A stretch of 8,068 nucleotides of DNA from UBA11540 sp045531755 (GCA_045531755.1 JAZSEP010000050.1:1-8068); one strand, 5' to 3'. Shown: positions 1 through 6,379, numbered from the stretch's first letter. The notes: a model not told the origin generated them from the sequence alone. Numbers and translations are program-made.

Positions 1-6
1 TATAAT
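1..6 (+). promoter_or_regulatory. Possible -10 box for the SLOG-family gene
   Basis: The first six bases are TATAAT, a perfect sigma-A -10 hexamer. A start about seven bases downstream would give a leader of roughly 20 nt carrying the strong ribosome binding site AAAGGAGG at 22-29. The -35 box would lie outside the window, so the promoter cannot be confirmed. AT-rich sequence makes a chance match possible. Confidence 0.35.
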
Positions 7-34
7 TACGATATATCCCACAAAGGAGGATAAT

Positions 35-493
35 ATGCTAAACACATTAACGGTGAGTTTTTTCGGGCATAGGTATATTGAAAATGTTTTTGTGATTGAA
101 GACAGGATAGAACAAGTGCTGAAAGACCTGGTACAAAGCAACGACTATGTTGAGATTCTTGTTGGACGAAATGGGGATTTTGATATTCTGGTTGCAAGTG
201 CTGTAAATAGATTAAAAAGGCAAATCGGAAAGGAAAACCTGTCACTTGTATGGGTACAGCCGTATATTCAAATCGAGTATACAAAAAACACAGATGAATT
301 TGACGGATACTATGACAGTGTTGAGGTGTGCGAGAAATCCGCGAAAAGCCATTTCAAATCGGCAATACAAACACGAAACAGATATATGATAGACCGCAGT
401 GATTTGGTTGTGTGTTTTGCAAAGGTGAAGGGTGGGGCGTATTCCAGTCGGCAGTATGCCCAAAAGCGAGGAAAGACAATAATAGATATATAA
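35..493 (+). CDS. SLOG-fold (YpsA/DUF1273-like) protein of unknown function
   Basis: Encodes 152 residues from an ATG preceded by AAAGGAGG at 22-29, a near-perfect Shine-Dalgarno site five bases away. The protein begins with a beta strand leading into FFGHR (residues 9-13), has VGRNGDFD (43-50), a segment with RNRYMI followed by a hydrophobic strand (114-128), GGAY (133-136) and a final strand after GKT. This order of FxGHR, VGxxGxFD, RN(R/K)xMI and GGA is what I know from short SLOG-superfamily (Rossmann-like, related to DprA/LOG) proteins of Firmicutes, which are thought to bind nucleotides or nucleic acid. There is no signal peptide or membrane segment, so it should be cytoplasmic. The length fits a complete single-domain member. 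The gene is visibly more AT-rich than its neighbours and stands alone, convergent with the next gene, which would fit horizontal acquisition. The family call is fairly sure; the function is not known. Confidence 0.8.
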   Translation: MLNTLTVSFFGHRYIENVFVIEDRIEQVLKDLVQSNDYVEILVGRNGDFDILVASAVNRLKRQIGKENLSLVWVQPYIQIEYTKNTDEFDGYYDSVEVCEKSAKSHFKSAIQTRNRYMIDRSDLVVCFAKVKGGAYSSRQYAQKRGKTIIDI

Positions 494-526
494 AAAACAG
501 CCCTCGGGGAATTCCCCGAGGGCTGT
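491..526 (-). terminator. Intrinsic terminator between convergent genes (perfect 30-bp palindrome)
   Basis: Bases 497-526 form a perfect palindrome: arms 497-509 and 514-526 pair fully around a central AATT (510-513). Read on the minus strand, the hairpin lies 17 bases after the stop of the PAS-protein gene and runs straight into a U5-U6 tract (the A run at 492-497 on the plus strand), a classic intrinsic terminator. Read on the plus strand the tail is ATAATGTTTATT, a much poorer U tract, so termination of the SLOG gene from the left is probably weaker but still likely, given the GC-rich stem just after its stop codon. Confidence 0.85.
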
Positions 527-543
527 ATAATGTTTATTCCGTT

Positions 544-1662
544 TTACATCACGTCGCCAAAGACGAGGTTTACTGTGGAGAACTTGTTGCCGAGATAGGG
601 TTCCTTTATGCTTCTCAGAACTCCCGACGGGTTTTCGGTAGCGGGAATTTTCATACAAACCGTGGTAGTGTCGCCTTCACAGTCGGCAGAGAGGAACATA
701 TTGTTCCTGCGGATTATCGTTTCGGCAATTTTATATGCATACGCATAGGAGAGATTATCGATATTCTGTCCGCGGTAGATGAAGCCCTTCGAGCACTGCT
801 CGTCCGACAGAAAATGCAAAAGTCTTGTGTTCTTTGCAATTATCTTCAAAAGCAGACAGCCTTCCTCGTTTTCGTCGAGGATAATGCGCACGTTTTTGGG
901 TCTCTCGCTCATGAGCATAACCACCGATTTCAAAAGCCTGAGAAAGCTCATCGAAAAATAGTATGGGTTTGCATTGACGTAGCGGATTCCGAGAACCGAG
1001 GTTGTATATGCAATGTTGACACCAATCGGAGCAAGTGAGAGGGTTGCAGCGGAAATGAGCTCGTTGAAATGCTGGGTGAAATCAAATTTTCTCGTTGAAT
1101 CAATAGCAAACGGGTCCATATCCTTGTGTACAATCTGTAGGTCGCCAAGCATAAGATAGAGCCTGTATGCCTCGCGCTCAATTGCCGAAAAGGATTTCAT
1201 AAGATTAGGGTCGCCGTGGAGGATTTTGCTGTGGTCGATAACGGCAGTAGCGTTAAAAAGCCGTTGAATAGCCAGCTTGCAGTTGTGCTGGAAGATCAGC
1301 ATTTCGATTCTGTGGCGCTCGTGTTCAATCTGAGCATTTTTGTCGGCGTCGAGCCAGACGGCGAGGAAGAGATGCCTTTCACAATATCCCGTTTCAAAGA
1401 CGTAGATTTTTTTACCGACTCTGTTTTTTGCTTTAAATTCGCAAGAGGTGCCGGAACGCAGGGTTTCAATCGTTTTTCTGACGTTCATATTCACGGCATA
1501 GTGGGAAAGGGAGGTGGGCATCGACTTTTTGCGCCTGAAGAATTCTTTTGCTTTATCGTTAAACCAAAGGATTTCGAGCTCCTGAGTCAGCATAGCAAGA
1601 GGATAATCAAGGTTTCTTGTTATGTTGTCCAGGAGAGATATGACTTCTGGTAAATTTTCCAT
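544..1662 (-). CDS. PAS-domain protein with degenerate histidine-kinase-like core
   Basis: Encodes 372 residues with no signal peptide or membrane segment, so probably cytosolic. Residues about 15-105 read as a PAS sensor domain (LDYPLAML, then ILWFNDKAKEFF). Residues about 115-180 are two predicted helices in a HisKA-like layout: H126 in QHNCKLAIQRLF falls where the phospho-accepting His would sit, and the second helix is around 158-178. Residues about 190-340 follow the order of a GHKL ATPase domain, ending in a GDTTTVCMKIP strand like the usual G-x-G-T-x-F-x-x-x-L-P. The catalytic motifs are missing: LLKSVV (243-248) lacks the N-box Asn, no DxGxG is present around 272-285, and YAYA (306-309) replaces GLGL. 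It should therefore not bind ATP normally, and may be a pseudokinase or a phosphotransfer protein. The start has the Shine-Dalgarno AAAGGGG at 1669-1675, six bases upstream. It lies 109 bp behind secA with its own promoter. Alternative: an active kinase too divergent for motif reading. Confidence 0.75.
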   Translation of the reverse strand: MENLPEVISLLDNITRNLDYPLAMLTQELEILWFNDKAKEFFRRKKSMPTSLSHYAVNMNVRKTIETLRSGTSCEFKAKNRVGKKIYVFETGYCERHLFLAVWLDADKNAQIEHERHRIEMLIFQHNCKLAIQRLFNATAVIDHSKILHGDPNLMKSFSAIEREAYRLYLMLGDLQIVHKDMDPFAIDSTRKFDFTQHFNELISAATLSLAPIGVNIAYTTSVLGIRYVNANPYYFSMSFLRLLKSVVMLMSERPKNVRIILDENEEGCLLLKIIAKNTRLLHFLSDEQCSKGFIYRGQNIDNLSYAYAYKIAETIIRRNNMFLSADCEGDTTTVCMKIPATENPSGVLRSIKEPYLGNKFSTVNLVFGDVM

Positions 1663-1688
1663 AGTACACCCCTTTAGCGTTTTTTACT

Positions 1689-1717
1689 ATTTTATCACAT
1701 AAGAAAGGAAAAGTAAA
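1689..1717 (-). promoter_or_regulatory. Sigma-A promoter of the PAS-protein gene
   Basis: On the minus strand there is TTTACT (1712-1717), a 17-base spacer, then TAAAAT (1689-1694). TGA directly precedes the -10 box, giving the extended TGn motif. A start near 1682 leaves a leader of about 20 nt holding the ribosome binding site at 1669-1675. This suggests the gene is transcribed independently of secA upstream. Confidence 0.65.
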
Positions 1718-1737
1718 CGGCTTTTTACAAGACAGTA

Positions 1738-1765
1738 TGCCCAAGTGTGTGAAAACACCCGGGCA
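1738..1765 (-). terminator. Terminator-like hairpin after secA
   Basis: Six bases after the secA stop codon, the minus-strand RNA can form an 11-bp stem: TGCCC with GGGCA, two G-U wobbles, then GTGT with ACAC around a six-base loop. The wobbles form only in the minus-strand transcript; in the plus-strand RNA they would be A-C mismatches, which supports the assigned strand. The tail that follows (TACTGTCTTGT) is a poor U tract, so this is a weak terminator or a 3'-end stabilising hairpin. Confidence 0.55.
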
Positions 1766-1771
1766 AAATGA

Positions 1772-4516
1772 CTATTCGTTTATTCCGCAGCACTTTTTAT
1801 ACTTTTTGCCGCTGCCGCAGGGACAGGGGTCGTTTCTGCCGACCTTCGCGCCCTTTTTGATAGGCTCTTTTTTGACACTGCCGTCATCAGCGCCGGAGGC
1901 GGAGGTGGGCTTTAATACCTGCTCGCGCTTGGGCTCTGCCTCGTTCTGTCTTATCTGTACGGTCAGTATCATCTTCGCGGTGCTTTCGCGTATTGCGGCA
2001 ATCATCGCGTCAAACATATCCGAGCCTTCGACACGGTACTCAACGACGGGATTTTTCTGTGCATAGGAGCGCAGATAGATTCCGCGTTTTAATTCGTCCA
2101 TATCGTCTATGTGGTCCATCCAACGCGAGTCAACGTTTCTCAGAAGCACGACGCGCTCAAGTTCACGCATTATCGGAGAGCCAAACTTCTCCTCGCGCTC
2201 TTCGTAGAGGGTGCGAGCTCTGTCCTTGAGGGTCTGCTTGATATCCACTGCAGAAGCGTTGCCAAGCTCCTCGGGGGAGTTGTAGCGGAAATCGTCCGAG
2301 CTGCAGAGCCATCCGTTGAAGTACTCTCTCAGACCTGCGAGATTCCAGTCGTCGTGCGCATCGTCCTCGTGGGCGTAGCTGTCAACGGTAGAATCTATGG
2401 TGCCGTCAATCATCTTGAGGATGGATTCCTTGATATCCTCGCCGTCAAGCACCTTTGCGCGCTCTTTATAGATGACCTCACGCTGAGTGTTCATAACGTT
2501 GTCAAACTCAAGCACGTTCTTGCGGATGCCGAAGTTTCTGACCTCGACCTTGTGCTGAGCCGATTCGATAGAGTTTGAAAGTAATTTTGCCTCGATGGGA
2601 GTTTTTTCGTCAATACCCATGCTCTCCATCATAGTCTGCAGTCTTTCGCCGCCGAAAAGCCGCATAAGGTCGTCCTCAAGCGAGAGATAGAATCTCGACT
2701 CGCCGATGTCGCCCTGACGTCCCGCACGGCCGCGAAGCTGGTTGTCGATACGTCTTGAATCGTGACGCTCGGTGCCGATAATGAAGAGTCCGCCTGCCTC
2801 GCAAACCTTTTTCGCTTCAGGCGCGATGGCTTCCTTATATTTCTGATTGAGATTTTTGAAGATTTCGCGCGATTCGAGGATAGCACTGTCGTCGGTTTCA
2901 AAAAAGCTTGTAGCGTTGACGATTTCAGCCTCGCTGTAGCCCATACGGCGCATCTCTGCCTTCGCCATAAACTCGGCATTACCGCCGAGCATAATGTCGG
3001 TACCACGGCCTGCCATGTTGGTTGCGATGGTAACCGCGCCAAGCTGACCTGCCTGTGCAACAATCTCCGCCTCTTTTTCGTGGTACTTGGCGTTCAATAC
3101 CTCGTGCTTTATGCCTCTGCGCTTTAAAAGTGAGCTGAGAAGCTCGGATTTTTCAATCGAAACGGTACCCACCAGAACGGGCTGTCCTTTGGCGTGGCAC
3201 TCTGCAATCTGTTCGATGATGGCGTTGTATTTTCCCATTGCGGTTTTGTAGACGACGTCGGGATGGTCAACCCTTATCATCGGCTTGTTGGTGGGAATTT
3301 CAATAACGTCAAGACCGTATATCTCTCTGAATTCGTCCTGCTCTGTCAGCGCAGTACCCGTCATACCCGAAAGCTTGGAATACAAACGGAAATAGTTCTG
3401 GAACGTGATGGTTGCGAGGGTTTTGGACTCGGATTCAACCTTCACGTTTTCCTTTGCCTCAATAGCCTGATGCAAGCCCTCGTTGTAGCGTCTGCCAAGC
3501 ATAAGACGGCCTGTGAACTCGTCAACAATGATGACCTGCCCGTCCTTGACGACGTAGTCGGTGTCGCGGTGCATAGTGCCGTGAGCCTTGATGGCTTGAT
3601 TTATGTGATGCTGCAGGGTAGCGTTTTCGGGGTCCATAAGGTTTTCAACGTTGAAAAACTGCTCTGCCTTCTGCACACCCGATTGTGTGAGGGTAGCGGT
3701 GCGAGCCTTTTCGTCAACGATGTAATCGCCGCCCAATTGGTCGTTGTCTTCCTTGGAATCAAGCTCCTTGACCTTAACCATCTTCAGCTTCTTAGCAAAG
3801 TTGTCTGCAAGCTTGTAGAGGTCGGTGGATTTGTCGCCCTTGCCCGAGATGATAAGAGGAGTACGTGCCTCGTCGATGAGAATCGAGTCGACCTCGTCCA
3901 CAATACAGAAATTGTGACCTCTCTGCACCCTCTGCTCCTTGTAGATAACCATGTTGTCACGCAGATAGTCAAAGCCAAACTCGTTGTTGGTTCCGTAGGT
4001 TATGTCAGCGGCATACGCCTTTCTTCTTTCATCGTTGTCAAGGTCGTGAACGATAAGTCCAACCGTCAAGCCGAGGAAGGAATAAACCTTGCCCATAAGC
4101 TCAGCGGCATACTTTGCAAGGTAATCGTTGACCGTTACAATGTGCACGCCCTTGCCGGAAAGCGCGTTGAGATAAGCCGGAAGAGTTGCCACAAGGGTTT
4201 TACCCTCACCGGTTTTCATCTCGCTTATTCTGCCCTGATGAAGCGCAATACCGCCAATGACCTGAACGGGAAAAGCCTTCAGCCCGAGCACACGCCAGCC
4301 TGCCTCACGGCAAACGGCAAAAGCGTCGGGAAGGATGTCGTCAAGTGTCTCGCCCGAATTAAGACGAGCCTTGAGCTTGTCGGTCATAGCGCGAAGCTCG
4401 CTGTCAGAGAAAGCGGCATATTTTTCCTCAAGCGCCAAAACGGCGTTTGCAAGAGGATCTATTCTTTTAAGCTCGCGGGAACTGTAGGTTCCGAAAAGCT
4501 TTGTAAAAAGTCCCAT
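1772..4516 (-). CDS. secA: SecA, preprotein translocase ATPase subunit
   Basis: Encodes 914 residues, within the usual 800-900+ range. SecA is the motor that drives unfolded secretory proteins through the SecYEG channel at the inner face of the membrane. Visible motifs include Walker A MKTGEGKT (100-107), DEVD of motif II (207-210) followed by the DEAR segment (215-218), and the preprotein cross-linking domain region at about 220-370. Also present are SGMTGTA (383-389), the second nucleotide-binding fold with TNMAGRGTDI (499-508) and QLRGRAGRQGD (593-603). The long helical scaffold and wing region follow, then a variable linker at 855-890. The C-terminus holds an intact zinc-binding SEC-C motif, with C898, C900, C909 and C910, which in the family binds SecB or ribosomes. 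The start ATG has AAGGAG at 4527-4532, ten bases upstream, a slightly long spacing. It is transcribed away from spoIIP from a strong sigma-A promoter, as expected for an essential housekeeping gene. No damage seen. Confidence 0.98.
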   Translation of the reverse strand: MGLFTKLFGTYSSRELKRIDPLANAVLALEEKYAAFSDSELRAMTDKLKARLNSGETLDDILPDAFAVCREAGWRVLGLKAFPVQVIGGIALHQGRISEMKTGEGKTLVATLPAYLNALSGKGVHIVTVNDYLAKYAAELMGKVYSFLGLTVGLIVHDLDNDERRKAYAADITYGTNNEFGFDYLRDNMVIYKEQRVQRGHNFCIVDEVDSILIDEARTPLIISGKGDKSTDLYKLADNFAKKLKMVKVKELDSKEDNDQLGGDYIVDEKARTATLTQSGVQKAEQFFNVENLMDPENATLQHHINQAIKAHGTMHRDTDYVVKDGQVIIVDEFTGRLMLGRRYNEGLHQAIEAKENVKVESESKTLATITFQNYFRLYSKLSGMTGTALTEQDEFREIYGLDVIEIPTNKPMIRVDHPDVVYKTAMGKYNAIIEQIAECHAKGQPVLVGTVSIEKSELLSSLLKRRGIKHEVLNAKYHEKEAEIVAQAGQLGAVTIATNMAGRGTDIMLGGNAEFMAKAEMRRMGYSEAEIVNATSFFETDDSAILESREIFKNLNQKYKEAIAPEAKKVCEAGGLFIIGTERHDSRRIDNQLRGRAGRQGDIGESRFYLSLEDDLMRLFGGERLQTMMESMGIDEKTPIEAKLLSNSIESAQHKVEVRNFGIRKNVLEFDNVMNTQREVIYKERAKVLDGEDIKESILKMIDGTIDSTVDSYAHEDDAHDDWNLAGLREYFNGWLCSSDDFRYNSPEELGNASAVDIKQTLKDRARTLYEEREEKFGSPIMRELERVVLLRNVDSRWMDHIDDMDELKRGIYLRSYAQKNPVVEYRVEGSDMFDAMIAAIRESTAKMILTVQIRQNEAEPKREQVLKPTSASGADDGSVKKEPIKKGAKVGRNDPCPCGSGKKYKKCCGINE

Positions 4517-4553
4517 ATAGGCAAATCTCCTTAATATAAACGTTGCTTATTTT

Positions 4554-4582
4554 ATTGTACCCCCAAAGCGCCCCTTTGTCAA
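4554..4582 (-). promoter_or_regulatory. Strong sigma-A promoter of secA
   Basis: On the minus strand there is a perfect TTGACA (4577-4582), exactly 17 bases of spacer, and TACAAT (4554-4559, five of six to consensus). A start near 4547 gives a leader of about 30 nt that includes the secA ribosome binding site at 4527-4532. This is close to an ideal vegetative promoter. Confidence 0.85.
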
Positions 4583-4606
4583 ATTAAAAAATCGTGAACA
4601 GTCATT
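4579..4606 (+). promoter_or_regulatory. Tentative sigma-E-type promoter for spoIIP
   Basis: The plus strand holds TCAAATT (4579-4585), one mismatch from the B. subtilis sigma-E -35 consensus (k-m-ATATT). It is followed by 13 bases and CAGTCATT (4599-4606), five matches to the seven fixed positions of CATACAnT. A start near 4612 would leave about 38 nt before the spoIIP ATG. In B. subtilis spoIIP is under sigma-E, which makes the match attractive. The -10 box is imperfect, though, and the region is AT-rich, so this is a suggestion only. The -35 overlaps the secA -35 box on the opposite strand. Confidence 0.35.
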
Positions 4607-4650
4607 TCTCACACCCACCCTGAATAAACCTATAGAAAGGAGAGGACGAT

Positions 4651-5805
4651 ATGATAAGGGCAGTAGTAAACGTGAAACGATTTTTCAGAAGGGGAGGGGG
4701 ACCGCGGCTTTTGAAAAGACTGTTTTTGGCAATGGCTTCAATTGCTTTGGCAATGGGGATGACGTGGGTCGCCGTTGCCCACACCCCGACCGTGATAACC
4801 GACCTGGCACTTTTGTCTTCGGCTTTCGCACTTCCCGAGGGGACAGGCGTAGCGGTGAAGAAGGAAGAGGAAACACCGCAACCACTTGAACCCCAACCGC
4901 CCGAGCCTGACACAAGCTCCGAGCAACCTGCCGTTTCCGATGCGATAGTAGATATTCCCAACACCGCTCCGTCCTACGAGGTAGAAGCAGAAAACAGGGG
5001 AACGATAATCGAAGAAAGATTTTCCTCTACAGCCGATAAAAACGCGGTGACCTTTGGAAACGGCACCATAAAAAACTACACCGAGAAAACCCTCGAGAGC
5101 ATCGAGAATATGCTCAAAACCGGTTGGAGCGAAAAGCTGTCAAACGACCCTCAAACCGTACAGGTGCTGATAATGCACACCCACACCACCGAAAGCTACG
5201 AGCCGTATGACCGCGACTACTACGACAAAAACTATTCCGCGCGCACCCTTGACGAAAGCTACAATATGATAAGGGTAGGCAACGCCCTCGCGAAAACCCT
5301 CAGCGAAAACGGCATAGGGGTTGTCCACGACACCACCGTCCACGACTACCCGTCCTACAACGGCTCCTACGAGAGAAGCGCCGAAACGGTGAAGGGTTGG
5401 CTTTCGAAATACCCCACCATAAAGGTGGTGCTTGATATCCACCGCGACGCTATTGAGCGAACCGTGTCCGGCGAAACGGTCAGGGTGAAGCCCACCACCG
5501 AGATTAACGGCAAAAAAGCCGCCCAGCTTATGATAATAGCAGGATGCGACGACGGCAAGATGAATATGCCGAACTATAAAGAAAATCTGCGCCTTGCCGC
5601 CGCGCTTCAGAATCAGCTCGAAACCGACCACAAATCCCTCACGCGTCCCGTGATGTTTGACTATCGGAAATATAATCAGGACCTCACCACAGGCTCTTTG
5701 CTCATCGAGATGGGCGGTCACGCAAATTCCCTTGACGAAGCGGTATACACGGCAGAGCTCCTCGGCGATAGCCTTTCAAAGCTTCTAAAGACATATATGG
5801 ACTGA
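4651..5805 (+). CDS. spoIIP: SpoIIP, stage II sporulation peptidoglycan hydrolase
   Basis: Encodes 384 residues. SpoIIP is a membrane-anchored amidase/endopeptidase that, with SpoIID and SpoIIM, thins septal peptidoglycan so the mother cell can engulf the forespore. The N-terminus is basic (residues 1-23), followed by one hydrophobic segment (about 24-43) acting as a membrane anchor. A Pro/Glu-rich linker (about 70-105) leads to the extracytoplasmic SpoIIP catalytic domain (about 165-380). Family motifs are intact: HTHTTES (176-182), VLDIHRDA (260-267) with H264, and LIEMGGHANSL (351-361) with E353. The conserved His and Glu residues fit zinc coordination and catalysis as known for the family. 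The ATG has AAAGGAG at 4636-4642, eight bases upstream. It is divergent from secA and followed after 31 bp, with no terminator, by a small membrane-protein gene, so the two probably form an operon. Its presence marks the organism as a spore former. Confidence 0.96.
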   Translation: MIRAVVNVKRFFRRGGGPRLLKRLFLAMASIALAMGMTWVAVAHTPTVITDLALLSSAFALPEGTGVAVKKEEETPQPLEPQPPEPDTSSEQPAVSDAIVDIPNTAPSYEVEAENRGTIIEERFSSTADKNAVTFGNGTIKNYTEKTLESIENMLKTGWSEKLSNDPQTVQVLIMHTHTTESYEPYDRDYYDKNYSARTLDESYNMIRVGNALAKTLSENGIGVVHDTTVHDYPSYNGSYERSAETVKGWLSKYPTIKVVLDIHRDAIERTVSGETVRVKPTTEINGKKAAQLMIIAGCDDGKMNMPNYKENLRLAAALQNQLETDHKSLTRPVMFDYRKYNQDLTTGSLLIEMGGHANSLDEAVYTAELLGDSLSKLLKTYMD

Positions 5806-5836
5806 TTTTGGCAATAATAATCACGGAAGTGATAAA

Positions 5837-6139
5837 ATGAACGTACGCTACTTTTTGGCATCAATGATAATAACCGTAACCGTCATCACGGGCTTTATGC
5901 TGATGCCCTTTGCCGAATACAACACCTCGCGCTATATGGTGGACGACGTTGAGCGGATGACCGAATTTTTCTTCGACGAGAAAACCGTTTCTGTCGGAGT
6001 TTTCGGAGAAAGACTGTCCCTGAAAACAAGGGACGTCAGCGCCGTGACACAGCAGATAACACCTTTTTTGCCAAACGAGATAAAGCTCTCTGCAGAGCTT
6101 TTCAGGATACTTGCAGAATATATGGGCGAAGCGTGGTAA
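5837..6139 (+). CDS. Small single-pass membrane protein, function unknown, in the spoIIP operon
   Basis: Encodes 100 residues that I do not recognise. A hydrophobic helix at about 5-25 follows a short N-terminus with one Arg, so it is a membrane anchor or uncleaved signal, with roughly 75 residues outside. This outer part is acidic around 35-48 (VDDVERMTEFFFDEKT), has a short beta-like stretch at 50-62 and ends in an amphipathic helix (about 82-97). The ATG is preceded by GGAAGTGAT (5825-5833), a one-mismatch match to the extended anti-Shine-Dalgarno sequence but only three bases from the start. It lies 31 bp after spoIIP on the same strand and codon choice resembles spoIIP, so it is likely co-transcribed. 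A partner or modulator of SpoIIP during engulfment is possible, but this is inference from position alone. The stop codon lies in the loop of a strong hairpin. Confidence 0.75.
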   Translation: MNVRYFLASMIITVTVITGFMLMPFAEYNTSRYMVDDVERMTEFFFDEKTVSVGVFGERLSLKTRDVSAVTQQITPFLPNEIKLSAELFRILAEYMGEAW

Positions 6140-6149
6140 CGCTTCGCCC
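6124..6149 (+). terminator. GC-rich hairpin enclosing the stop codon (terminator-like)
   Basis: GGGCGAAGCG (6124-6133) pairs perfectly with CGCTTCGCCC (6140-6149), and T6134-A6139 can extend this to 11 bp around a GGTA loop. The last Trp codon and the TAA stop of the 100-codon gene form the loop. The tail TTCAAACGTTT is not a good U tract, so termination is probably partial. Protection of the mRNA 3' end is an alternative role. Confidence 0.55.
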
Positions 6150-6155
6150 TTCAAA

Positions 6156-6284
6156 CGTTTCTCAAAGGCTTTGGGCTATTCATGGGAGTGCACTCCACCC
6201 TCGGCTGAGAAACGGTACCCTACTTTCATTTTATGCTTTTGGGAAAACTGTGCCAACTCAAAGGACGAATAACCGTAATTTTTT
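6156..6284 (+). ncRNA. Candidate structured RNA in the gene-free stretch before the desulfurase gene
   Basis: No convincing gene lies between 6140 and 6379, but the stretch is rich in paired segments. CGTTTCTCA (6156-6164) pairs perfectly with TGAGAAACG (6206-6214). Inside this, GC (6168-6169) pairs with GC (6204-6205), GGG (6173-6175) with CCC (6198-6200), and GGAG (6185-6188) with CTCC (6193-6196), the last within a 12-bp palindrome. A second domain pairs GGTA (6214-6217) with TGCC (6251-6254) and CCC (6218-6220) with GGG (6241-6243). The octamer GGCTTTGG (6167-6174) can instead pair with CCAAAGCC (6298-6305). U-G wobbles such as U6216-G6252 form only in the plus-strand RNA. A T6 run is at 6279-6284. 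I cannot match it to a named RNA family; 6S-like or another regulatory RNA, or an untranslated leader, are options. The ends are approximate and no promoter for it was identified. Confidence 0.4.
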
Positions 6285-6307
6285 AAAGTCTTCCGAGCCA
6301 AAGCCCG

Positions 6308-6341
6308 TTGCATATTCGGTCGAAATGTGGTATGATATAAT
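6308..6341 (+). promoter_or_regulatory. Extended -10 promoter(s) of the desulfurase-thiI operon
   Basis: Two overlapping candidates exist. TGATATAAT (6333-6341) is a perfect extended -10 (TGn plus TATAAT) without a clear -35. TTGCAT (6308-6313), 17 bases and TATGAT (6331-6336), preceded by TGG, is a second extended -10 promoter. Either would start transcription at about 6343-6348, leaving a leader of about 32-37 nt with the ribosome binding site at 6364-6372. A start this late also argues against using the ATG at 6347. Confidence 0.65.
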
Positions 6342-6379
6342 GGATAATGTATGTTCACGTTGTAAAGGGCGGTTTTAGA

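Noticed and set aside
412..1653. Plus-strand frames (412-1038, 1216-1653) opposite the PAS-protein gene
   Set aside because: Compositional shadows with no family resemblance and no good start signals; the minus-strand gene has a promoter, a ribosome binding site and a terminator.
3194..4534. Long plus-strand frame of 446 codons opposite secA
   Set aside because: It is fully antisense to an unmistakable secA, has no recognisable domain and no ribosome binding site; the frame stays open because of the codon pattern of secA.
4601..4630. GTCATTT plus AATAAACC as a sigma-E promoter for spoIIP
   Set aside because: The -10 match is poor and the transcription start would fall at about 4637, inside the ribosome binding site.
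5140..5721. Minus-strand frame of 193 codons opposite spoIIP
   Set aside because: The plus strand holds the conserved SpoIIP motifs; the antisense product is Val/His/Gly-rich shadow sequence.
6156..6346. A known riboswitch (T-box, TPP, SAM type) ahead of the desulfurase gene
   Set aside because: None of the core motifs I know for these classes are present, and the desulfurase promoter lies downstream of the structure, so it would not be in that gene's primary leader.
6347..6379. ATG at 6347 as the start of the cysteine desulfurase (11 extra residues)
   Set aside because: The extra residues do not resemble the family, no ribosome binding site precedes them, and the likely transcription start falls at about 6343-6348. 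GTG 6380 has AAAGGGCGG and gives the family N-terminus.
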